Source of the DNA: Alternaria dauci
Lineage: Eukaryota; Ascomycota; Dothideomycetes; Pleosporales; Pleosporaceae
Length of the DNA: 64,000 nucleotides
Direction: 5' to 3'
NCBI RefSeq assembly: GCF_042100115.1
Contig: NC_091273.1
Location: 806,001-870,000, forward strand
In this document: in pieces, positions 11,421 to 20,964 of the stretch
How positions within the stretch are numbered: position 1 is the first letter of the stretch
Layout: each line of letters begins with the position of its first letter
Made by a program: the position numbers and the translations under genes
Notes under the pieces: generated by a model
What the model was told of the DNA's origin: nothing
Databases searched by the model: none
What the model saw: only the letters and a program-made list of their open reading frames with translations

Positions 11421-12418
11421 ATGAAGCTCATACTATCTACCTCGTATGTCGTCCTCAGACCAGCCAAGGCCCTACCTAACAAGACAGCAATACCATGTCC
11501 GGTGGTCCTTCCGTGATAAGACGACCCTTCTTCGAGAAATCAAACACGGAGCTTACTTCCTCTCTCCGCGCAAACTTCGCCGCCCACCAACCCTCGCCAG
11601 CGCCCTCAAAACCAAACTACACAACCTGGACCACCAGGACCGACTCAGCATTATATGTGCCCACGCATACACCATCACCTCTGGCTGAACCCCGAGAATC
11701 TTACGACATTACAGTCAAGCTCTTCTACCTCCCAAATATACCCACAGACCGACGCTGCGCACAAACACGGGAAGCGATAGAGCTCGTGCTGAAGGAACTG
11801 GGCACATCATCGATAGACCTTCTCATCGTGAGCTTCCCAGGAATAACCTTCGATGCCGACGATGAAGATTCCGATCTCGACGACGACGATGATCCACCCT
11901 CACCCCCATCTGCGACACAATCCACCTCTGAGAACACCGCAGGCGACAGTTCCGAAGCCGGCGCACCCCCAGAAGACATTGAAACCATGGTAACAACATG
12001 GCGCTCGCTCGAGAAACTCCATGCAGAGGGTCTCGTATCGAAACTCGGAATTGCGGAATTCGGCGTCGCGCGCCTGACCAAGTTCCTCGAGCAAACAAAG
12101 ATAAAACCAAGTGTCAATCAGATCAATGTCAGGGACTGCTGTGTTGTACCCAAGCCCTTGATACTATATGCCAAGCAACAGCAAATCGAGCTGCTGACAC
12201 ACAACGACTGCACCAACATTCTGCCGCGCGGGACACTACGGCAAATACTTGGATCGGGCGAAGACGGCTCAGGCGTCTTGGCAGGAAATGGCAACGACGA
12301 CGGTCTCAAAGGCGACGTAGAGCCGCAGTGGGTAGTCAAATACACCGCCGTTGTCAAAGATAGGGGTGTCGTGGAAAGCAAAGGCTACTTCGCCGTGGCA
12401 GAGCTGAGGGACTCATGA
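11421..12418 (+). CDS. GCLM: Glutamate-cysteine ligase regulatory (modifier) subunit
   Basis: Regulatory partner of glutamate-cysteine ligase, which catalyses the first, rate-limiting step of glutathione synthesis; the fold belongs to the aldo-keto reductase superfamily. Two exons, 11421-11443 and 11488-12418 (44-nt intron), give 317 aa starting MKLILSTSNTMSGGPSV. The strongest family evidence is the barrel-like run IELVLKELGTSSIDLLIVSF followed, after an insertion, by WRSLEKLHAEGLVSKLGIAE and FGVARLTKFLEQ, then PSVNQINVRDCCVVPKPL and LLTHND. A block rich in Asp, Ser and Pro (residues about 131-168) interrupts the fold between strands and is probably a disordered loop. The N-terminal region of about 60 residues is also low complexity. 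Confidence 0.85.
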
Positions 12419-12555
12419 AGATGCTTTTTTATGACAAGATTACAATCACACCAGTCGACCACAAGACTTGCATCTCTCCAGTTACCATATTTCATGTGTA
12501 CCTATGTTGGGGTCTGTCTACTGTCTCCTCACATCTTCTTGTATGAGTCATTCAA

Positions 12556-12762
12556 TTATGCTGAGTATGCGCCCAGGACGCCGCACCCCTTACACCCCAA
12601 GGATGCTCCGCCCGCCCCAAGATTCGCCCCTAGTAACGGATTGCCGCACTTCTTACATACTGATTCAAGGTTACCGATGTTGTCAATGTTCGCACCTTTT
12701 GATGGTGGGCAAGAAGCTCCGGCCTTGCCCTGCTTATCCGTAGATTTGGTCACGTCAGGCAT
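12556..12762 (-). CDS. Small protein with paired CxxC motifs (member A)
   Basis: A 68-aa protein from the first in-frame ATG (12762). It starts MPDVTKSTDKQGKAG and ends with CKKCGNPLLG...LGCKGCGVLGAYSA: two CxxC pairs separated by 17 residues, as in a compact zinc ribbon. The frame stays open upstream to 12906 but only a GTG codon is there. A TATA-like stretch, TGTATATATACC on the coding strand, lies about 120 bp upstream. It is divergent from member B at 13270, whose N-terminus (MITESKTADKQ) and C-terminal cysteine arrangement resemble it. No function is recognised. Zinc binding is inferred from cysteine spacing only. Confidence 0.6.
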   Translation of the reverse strand: MPDVTKSTDKQGKAGASCPPSKGANIDNIGNLESVCKKCGNPLLGANLGAGGASLGCKGCGVLGAYSA

Positions 12763-12880
12763 AGTGTTTCGTTTGGTGTCAGTAGCAGGATCTTTGGAGA
12801 ATTGCAGTTGTTTGGCAGGGTGTTGGATAATCTCGCTGGTAGAAGGGTGTTTTAGGAAAGAACTTGTTTGGAAGCTAAGT

Positions 12881-12892
12881 GGTATATATACA
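12881..12892 (-). promoter_or_regulatory. TATA-like element upstream of member A
   Basis: TGTATATATACC on the minus strand, about 120 bases before the start codon at 12762. Placement suits a core promoter. The assignment rests on position and motif only. Confidence 0.4.
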
Positions 12893-13269
12893 TTAGGTTC
12901 ATTCACTGTGTGACCTACTGATCAACTACTGTGTACCTATGATCTCACTGCTTCAGCGTGACACCTGCTGAGACAACAACTCCACTCCGTTGCCACGAGT
13001 GTTTTGATCATCAGGACCTTTAGCCAGCGATGCATCATGTCACGCCAAAATCTCAGTTTGACAAGCTGAGTTGCTACGTATGTGGTTGGCTGGTACATGG
13101 TCGAAGATAGCTGTGAAGATATAGTTACTCCCTGAACACCGGCCTTCACAATGTGAGCCGATCACACATCCCAACTACATAACACTCTCTATCTCTCGCT
13201 GTCCTGATCCCAGGGTTAAATAGGTTTCCGCATCACCCCCAACCACATACACGCCAGCTCAGTCCTACA
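12893..13269. promoter_or_regulatory. Divergent intergenic region between CxxC members A and B
   Basis: Separates the minus-strand member A from the plus-strand member B and so should contain both upstream regions. GGGTTAAATAGG near 13213 is a weak TATA-like candidate for member B. Nothing else was recognised. Confidence 0.35.
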
Positions 13270-13518
13270 ATGATAACAGAATCCAAAACAGCAGACAAAC
13301 AGTGCGCCGAAACTAAACCAAGCCAGTCATCCAAAACGGAACAAAGTTCAGAACCAGAAAAAGAACATCGCACCCCTTGTGTATCCAATGACTATGACTC
13401 CGATACCGACGACAAAATTGCACCTTTCGGCCTCTGCTGGAATTGTGATGCTTCTCTCTCCCCACCTGCTCCATCCAATTCTAGTGCAGAATGTACTGAA
13501 TGCAGGTTCCCTAACTGA
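13270..13518 (+). CDS. Small protein with paired CxxC motifs (member B)
   Basis: An 82-aa intronless protein. The first 55 residues are rich in Ser, Glu, Lys and Asp and look disordered (MITESKTADKQCAETK, then DYDSDTDDK). The end carries CWNCDASL, 15 residues from the second cysteine of that pair to CTECRFPN, so two CxxC pairs close the protein like a small zinc ribbon. The same layout, a disordered N-terminus with two CxxC pairs at or near the C-terminus, occurs in the neighbours at 12556-12762 and 14161-14622. No known family was recognised. Confidence 0.6.
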   Translation: MITESKTADKQCAETKPSQSSKTEQSSEPEKEHRTPCVSNDYDSDTDDKIAPFGLCWNCDASLSPPAPSNSSAECTECRFPN

Positions 13519-14160
13519 GGATGCGCCTAATACGGACGACGTAGACGTCTTAAGAGATTGAACAAAGGGGGTATTACGGGCAGGACGGGGCATGTACATG
13601 AGCTAGAGAAGGTTTTGGTGTACATCTGAGTATATGTAACGAAAGGCGTGTTTTAGGATAATGTATGTATTCACCAATACCATAACTTCGCATCTGTTTG
13701 ACTCACACGTACTTCAAGGTACTAGTCTAGCAGTCTTCGGATTGCTACTGTGTATGCTAGGATGTTCATGCACCTAGTTACAAGTATCCAACTCTTCTTG
13801 GGTAGTCGATGCTATGCAGATATCTCGCTATCGCCCTTTGCCAGCTTCGGAAGAAAGACATATCCATTGTTTCCGAGGCTTGTTTACTCACTCAAATGAA
13901 AGTTCAACCAGGAAAATGAGTCGCTGTGCGCACACCCAACGCACTGTTGGTCAGTCTCCAAACAGCGCTACCACGTATTCACTGCTTCGCTCTGATCGTC
14001 CCAGCCCTACTTGACCCCAACACACTGCAGACTCCTTGATCATTTCCCTGTTGCGCAACTAATCTACGGAAAGTCTTATCCTTGTGTCCTTATAACTCAT
14101 TCCGAGCATATACTAGCAACGTCTAACCATTTCCTCCCCAACGTTACCAGTACCGCCACG
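13519..14160. other. Intergenic between CxxC members B and C
   Basis: No coding region supported. TCCTTATAACTC around 14089-14100, about 65 bases before the member C start, is a plausible TATA element for that gene. Confidence 0.35.
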
Positions 14161-14622
14161 ATGTCCGACCAAAACCAATATAACCCCCCCGTCACATTCT
14201 TCTCACCGCTAGATTTCGGCGCAAAGACTTCAGATGAGCTTACCGTTACCACCTCTACCTCCACCTCTACTTCCAATTCTCCACCAACTTCACCACAACG
14301 ACCAAGCGCATCAAACAGCGGCGTATTAACACCCTCCTCCTCCATTTCCACCTACACGCAAACACAAAAGGGCATCCACTACAGTGACGAAGGCGAAAAG
14401 GACAAGAACGGGAATGTGATAACCGCTGCGAAAGAACCATGTGGAGAATGTGGTGGCAAGATAGTTTGGGCGACAAAAGGGCAGTGGTTGATGGTATGTC
14501 AGGGGTGTGGTGAACCGCAGCAGGCGTTGGCTGTTTGTATAAAGAGAAGTGTATCGTGGGCGGAGCCAAGGGTCATCAGAGGAAGAGCGGAGAAGATTCT
14601 TGGAGGATTGACTCGAGAATGA
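14161..14622 (+). CDS. Small protein with paired CxxC motifs (member C)
   Basis: A 153-aa protein from the ATG at 14161 (context GCCACGATGTCC). The frame is open further upstream, but this start is favoured by context and by the protein-like composition that begins there. Residues 1-75 are Thr/Ser/Pro rich, with a run of alternating Thr and Ser near residue 30. The C-terminal half holds CGECGGKIVW then MVCQGCGEPQQ, two CxxC pairs 15 residues apart, followed by a basic tail (CIKRSVSWAEPRVIRGRAEK). The cysteine-pair spacing equals member B and is close to member A (17). It is probably a structural zinc-binding module; function unknown. Confidence 0.68.
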   Translation: MSDQNQYNPPVTFFSPLDFGAKTSDELTVTTSTSTSTSNSPPTSPQRPSASNSGVLTPSSSISTYTQTQKGIHYSDEGEKDKNGNVITAAKEPCGECGGKIVWATKGQWLMVCQGCGEPQQALAVCIKRSVSWAEPRVIRGRAEKILGGLTRE

Positions 14623-17529
14623 ATGAAGTATGCAATTCTATGACCATATGGAGCTTGAACAGAGGGTGAGCTTGTATTGAACATATATCTTTTTATCTAT
14701 CGGTCTCGAGTCCCCCTGATTCGGAGGACGATAGACGGGAGAGTATTCAGAAATTATTTGCACACATCTGTCAAAGTCCGTAGAAGCCGGTTGCCGGTGG
14801 GTTTGCCTCGTGGAATATCAGTGACTCAGTTGTGTACAAGACTACAACTCTTCACATTACAGTTCTGTCAATTATTCACCGCTGTAGCTTCTATCGATCG
14901 AACGATTAGCAATAGCACATATAATTTCTCCTTTAGATTCTACACATCTGAGACTCCACGTCAGCACAAGATCAAGCTAAGAGGACAGCAGTGATGGGTG
15001 TACGACAAGCCGCTAAGTCGTCATAAAGACTATCGCAACTTGGGAAATCCCTTCGTCTTCCCGTCCCAGTTAGACGACAGTGGGGAACATGATGCGTCGA
15101 CTAGACGCGCGGGCCTAGCGGGAGCAAGCGCTTGGGAAAGAAGGCCGTTCATCCAAGCGACGTCCAAGTGAGGAAATCCCTTTTCCTAATCCAACAGGTG
15201 TTGACGCCCAGAAAGAGCAGGTGCTGCGGTCAATCAATCCTTTCGACAATGTATGCAGGTGACAGGAGATGATGTGTACTGCAACACTTTCCAGCTTTGG
15301 GCCTAGAGGATCTGGTGTTCTCCTCGCTTGGTAATGAGCATCAGTGGTGTATCGGATCAGCGTGTATCCACATAAGCGAACTCATGGTGGATGGTAACAA
15401 GGCGCCATGCTATCAAGTGCGCCATTTGATTTCTGATCTATCCGCATACGGCAGTACGCCCTAGGGCAATCGCCTACTTGGTGAACGTATATTGAGATGC
15501 TTTAGTGTCTGCAAAGGTGATAGATGGGCGTTGAAAGTGCGGAGCATCTTATCACTGCAAATCCTTATCCTATCCAAGGTCAGCGACGAACTCAAAGTTG
15601 GTGGCGCAACGCCCGGGCTCAGGAACAAGTCCCGTGGACTTTTAATCCTCATCGATCAGGAGGTATAAACCACGAGTTCGCCTTATCGATAGAAACTAGG
15701 TTTGCCGTGCCGCATGTCTGCTGCTTTGAACCGATAGAACAGGACAAGCGAGTCCAATCCCAGCGCCACGGCAGCAAGAAGACAGGCCAGTTATGTTTGG
15801 GTGCAATACACCCACTAGGCAATGTCGCCGTGATGAAACCCAAGGTATCATGGTGTACTTGTAGATGATTTGGGTGGTTGTTGTCAACTAGAATTGATGC
15901 ACCGAGCTCAAGATCCATTTTGCTTTTGCCGCAGATCTGCGCTACCGCTGCTTTCTTCACATACAAACAGACAACCTTCTTGCCTTTAGCCAATAATTCT
16001 TGTAACCAAATCTTGATCGCTATGGCGCGCTTCGGTATCCGAGCGGGAGCGCTTGAGCAGAGGGCAGTTTCTCACTGTCCAGGCAGTCGTTGATGACCTT
16101 GTTGGCCATCGGTCTTATCCGAGCGCAGTTGACGCAAGGGGCCAAAGGGTCCAATGAAAGCTCCGATCAACCCTCCACGAAGGAAAAAGGATCGTGTCTT
16201 GCATGCACTAAAGCGAACTGCAGTATCGACAAGGTCTAATGTATTGTTACAGAACGGCCTGAAAACGTAGCTTTCCAGCTTAGTCGAGTAGACTACTCTT
16301 ACGTCTGATGTGCATGAAGAGTCGCTCCAGCATACGTGCTGCAGATGAGATCGGCATGCATTCCTGCAGCCTGCAGAAGAGCTGTAGAAAGCACGATTGA
16401 CTTCTGACAGAAGCAGTGCCAAACATGGTGCTGACTGCATGCGCGGATCCTGGTAGCGATGTCGATGCCCTTGCATAAACTTGGGTGACGCCGTTCACGT
16501 TCGCGTCAAGTTCAGCGACCAGCTTATCGCAGACCTATCCCTAAAGAGGTGTGTGGTGGGAGTTACTCAGCAGTACTGGGCGTTTTCATCAACTCCTGGC
16601 TGTGTGCAGACACGGCCTTGACCAATAAGGCACCATGGCGACGACAGATCAAAAGGTAGCGGAACACTCCGTTATGCGAGTTCAGAGGCGCGAATGTTAT
16701 CGCGAGATGGCGCTGGGTCCGGCAGTGCTTATCCAGCTGTGACAGCTCTCAACTTCAGCTCGTTGCAGTATCCACTAGCGAAGGAGGGGTAGTCGAGGGG
16801 TTCACTAGTGGCTCAACTCGAGAGATCAGCTGCTGCGAGATCTGGCCACGAGTATTGGTAGGCGAGTAAAGATCAAAGGCGCGCTGATTGTCCAGACCTT
16901 TTGGTAGCGATCGTTAAGATCCGCTTGCCGTCCCACAGGCAGTGGTCTGAAGACATCGAGCCATGCTTTTCTCTGCATCTGGAACTGCCGGTACATGGGC
17001 GAGGGTTTCAGATGTGATAGTAGGGTGTGGGGTTGGAGCATCTGGTTCGTCTGGGGAAGATCGCGGCCTAGATTTTGCACCAGCGAACAGCCGGAAGCGA
17101 GCGGGAGGCAACGAACGACATTTGGTGTCCCCTTTGACAACCAGCTGAGTGGTTTACAGCATGATGAACTCTGTTCTGTTGGGAAGGCGAGTGGTTGGCT
17201 GAAGTCATCTCGAGCGTGCGGCTCTGCGGACCCAGGCGGCACTCCTTCGCTCTGTACACGTCGCTGGGTGAGCGCATTCGCGTACAGCCAGCAAATTACC
17301 CGGCCCACCTAGCAACGCAATCTCCCACATGTACTCGTTGCGTTGTTGTCAAGGCCACGTCAAGCCAGTGAGTATTCTTGAAATCATTATGACGATGCTT
17401 CAGAAGAAAGAAACAGTGCTCGCCTCGCTCGGGTATGAGGTTTGTCTGTGAGGCTGTCAGGTGCTGCTGAAGTAGGGGAGGCGCAGTCGTGGCTTGCAGG
17501 CCTGTTATTGGCTGTAGTGTCGATACAGC

Positions 17530-18030
17530 TCAGTGCGCTTTCCCCATTGGGCAAGTGAGCAAAATAGAAGCCGGAGATTGCCAATTTCGTCCTTTCTGAG
17601 GATCAAAACAGACTTGAAACGAAATTCGCAATTTTGGGTCTCCGAACGCCTCATGACCTGGCCAGCGTAAACAATACTTCCAAGAATCGGAGTTTCCTAA
17701 GAAAGATTGATGGACCGATAGAGTAAACTTCGTCACTCGCTCTATCCCGCGTCGGACAGCCCGACCTTGCCCCTGGAAGAAATTTGGTAGCTGCGCGTCA
17801 TAGAAGCCGTTGCTGACCATGTTATTGACTTTGGCAAGCAACGACGCGTTGGCGGGTGCCAGCGGAAGATTTAGACGCAGGTGATAGGGCGCTTGGAAAC
17901 CAATGGGCTGGCACGGAGACGTTTGCGGCTTGTAGAGCAGCACCGTGGCTGTGCAATGCCGAAGCTCGTATACAGTGTTCGCGCTTGCGCAGATGCGAAT
18001 TCCAAGAATAATACCAACCGATTTTGACAA
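17530..18030 (-). other. Unassigned open frame
   Basis: A 166-codon open frame with no ATG at its beginning. The translation is more protein-like than its neighbours and includes NGFYDAQLPNFFQGQG, which loosely resembles the GFYDG...PNF.IQGG core of cyclophilins. The resemblance is too short to assign. It could be an exon, a relic or chance. Confidence 0.15.
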
Positions 18031-18070
18031 AGTTATTGGGAAGAGTAGAATTGCGGACTGAAGTTGTAAG

Positions 18071-18886
18071 ATGTCATCTTCGGGCCCTGTACCCAGCGAT
18101 GAGGTTAAAGACTCCGTGGCACAAGTTCTTTTTCCTACACCGCTGGTCTCGACTGAAGGAAAAACGAAATCCGATCTAAAGCTTGATGGCGTATACCAGC
18201 GTTGGGATGGACGTCACAAGAGCAGCCGTTTTGTGCACTACGCTCCACAGATCGGGTTGCTAGTACCGAGCGGCGCAATGGCTGGTGCCTTTCGGACTTG
18301 TTTCGAGATTGCTATCGTCGTACCCTCGAAAACATGCTCAAATCTCAGAAGACTTGGCAAGCAATGTTTTCCGTCTGCGAACGGCAGGAAGTTGTGGATC
18401 GAGAAAAATGAATTCGAGTTTTTCAATTGCGGGACGTAGCTCGGCGTAGTGCGCCGACGAGAGATGGACCCTGGAGATCATTTGAGATGATGCAGACAGC
18501 GGGAGACATGGTACTCCATGTTCATGACGTCGGAGGATATCGCGAAATGAATCGGTGCGTTTGCTTGATTGGAAGGCGATAAATGATGAACAGGCCGAGC
18601 ATGTCCATATCGCACACAAGACTTGGAGCGTGCGAAGCAACACATTGAAATCTCCACATGCAGGTGCGCAAACGGAACATTTTCTGAAAAGCGCAAAGAG
18701 TGGCAGTGTCGATGCGTAGTATGGGGCAGCAATGCGTCGGGCATGCAGGGACATGTTGACCATGGTCGCCCTGACCCAAATGCAATGGAGAATATTATCA
18801 GTGTCTTATCTGAAGACAATCGAGACGAGAAGGCCCTGAGCCACTTGGTGCAGATGCCATCCCCAGAGCCCGTTGTGGCTGCTTGA
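18071..18886 (+). other. Unresolved block of protein-like open frames
   Basis: Three overlapping plus-strand frames look partly protein-like: an ATG-initiated 122-codon frame at 18071, a frame with LFRDCYRRTLENMLKSQKTW to 18411, and one ending MPSPEPVVAA at 18886. I could not join them with convincing splice sites, so this is either a gene with unusual introns or decayed coding sequence. Confidence 0.15.
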
Positions 18887-20964
18887 GACGCGCGTGGTGT
18901 TGGACTTGATGCGCTCCCGGAGACCATATGCCGGTCCTATCAGTCATGGAACGATATTCGTGTGCACTGCATGGTTATGGGTAGGGATGAATGCATCTGG
19001 CCCGTTATCTTCTCACACTCGGAGAGAGCTGTGAATCGTCTCGCAGCAAGGGCTGGTCCCGATAGATGGCTTGCCTCTTGACCGAATCAGCAGCGCAGAA
19101 CAGAATTCTCTGATTCCCTTGCGCTCTACCTGCCTCATCAGCAAACTATGGGCGTCAGATGGCGAACAGACCTTGCAGCTTGCCTCTGCCATCCCGCTTC
19201 TCCGCATTTCGTCTACCACATCCTATTTATGGTGGCGAGGACGAGCTTCCGTTAAGGTTCAAAAGGGGGATAGTGAGGGCGTCGCTACCCCTGCATAGCT
19301 GGGTTCAAACGGGTGTAGTCTAGTCAATTGGTCCGAATGGCATATCAAATTCACGCTTGGCCATACATGTGCCGCGATGCGCAGCCCCACCTCGAACGGG
19401 TGCTGTGAAACATTCAGCGCTCATCCTTCGTGTCTTGAGGCCGAGGATGCGTGAACTGGTCGGGCAGTTCGGATAGCAAGAGTTTGACGCGTGGGCTGGT
19501 GGTGCCAGTAACGGCACATGCAGCGGAAGCAGCATGGCTGCGATTTGATTGCTAGCCGCGCTGTCCGGTGGTTGGTTGCGGGAACGCATCTGCTAGTGGA
19601 GAGGGGTCGGCTGGCGGCATGTAGCCAAGACGCGCTGTGAGAAGATGGACAGGCAGCATGGCAGAACGACGAAGATGCATATCGCGTGCAGCCGCCTCAA
19701 CGGCGAGGGGTCTTGTCGCGCGCAAGGGTTAATGATTTGGGCGACTCTGCACAGCAGCGACAGCAGCCATGGCAACAACAGAGCCGCATGCGCGGCCACG
19801 CGACGCAATTTTACAGGCAGTTGTTGCGCGCACTCTTGCGGAAATTGTTGTCTTTTGCTGTTGTCAGGACTGTGACGCTGTGCATGTCGTGGTATTGGAT
19901 ACCTGGAACAGGAGTGGGAACCTGCAAACCACACGGGACTAAGCAGGCATCGGCCGACGTTAACTGACTATCGGCAGGCATTGGCTAGCCGAGGGGCATT
20001 ACTACATCATGGTTGTGCAGAGGGCTGGCGTGGGTTTGCTCCATCTCGAGTCTCGTGATATGAGGCTGCAGACACGTCCAACCTGGACGGACAACGGCTC
20101 TGTTGGCAGCACTGACAACGTCCGAGGGCTACTGCGCGGTGGTGCATCGCATGGTGGCATGCATTAAAAAGTAACTGCGCATGTACCGTCCTCGTTGGTA
20201 CCTGGCAGCGCGTCCCGGCAGCGTGTGGATCAGGCGTGAAATTGCGAGGGAGGCAGCGATTAGCATGGGTAAAGCCACGAACCGGGGATCCTTGCGCGGT
20301 GTGGTGGCCCGTGCTAGCCTGGAGGCCTGCCTGGGAAGGAACGACCGACAAAAGCGACTGTTGCCCTGGTGCTCGTCTCTCACCCACCTCCGCCAATTCA
20401 CCGTCACCACCTTGCCGTCGTCCCCGTCGCGCACCTGTCGAACCTCACTCTGGAGCCCATTGTCGTTACTCACACTAATTGAGGCGACTCTAGGCATCTG
20501 TCCGCTCATTTCCCCCGTCATTCCTTAATTTTGGGTGTACTGGCTTCACTCACTCCGACTACGCCCACGGCAGCCTACCGACTTGCCCATCCCGCCCTCA
20601 GCATCACCTCGACCTATATTGTACGCACGCCAACAACCTCGCACTGCCTCATGAAGCGTCCTGCAATCTACTTTTGCGCGTGCTGACTGTTCTGTGCCAT
20701 AGTAATCCGCGTCAGCTCTTGTACCTCGACAGCGCTTGTTTCGTCTTACGCCCGCTGTGCTCGCATCCGTAGCACCTCGCCCACCACCCGTCCAACCACA
20801 CTCTGTCCTCGCAGTTCCGGCAAGCTGTCCCTGGAACGCACGCTGCCCGTCTAGCCCGCAGACCAAGCATTGTGCTGCGCGTCCGTTGGCGGTGCCATTC
20901 CTAATCCCGTCAAGCCCCATCGTCGCAGATCACCGCGTCCGCCAGGGCAGCTAATAAAATTACA

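Larger units (their letters stand above)
14623..20964. other. Long gene-poor region
   Basis: More than 6 kb in which no gene could be confirmed. Open frames are short and overlap on all strands. The best candidates are around 17.5-18.9 kb (listed separately). The last 500 bases before 20965 are pyrimidine rich (many CT/TC runs and CCGTC repeats) and probably form the promoter and long leader of the 897-aa gene. No transposon ends, tRNA or long repeats were seen by eye. Confidence 0.35.

Noticed and set aside
19300..19330. GGGTTCAAAC resembles a tRNA T-loop
   Set aside because: No matching acceptor stem, D-loop or anticodon arm could be drawn around it.
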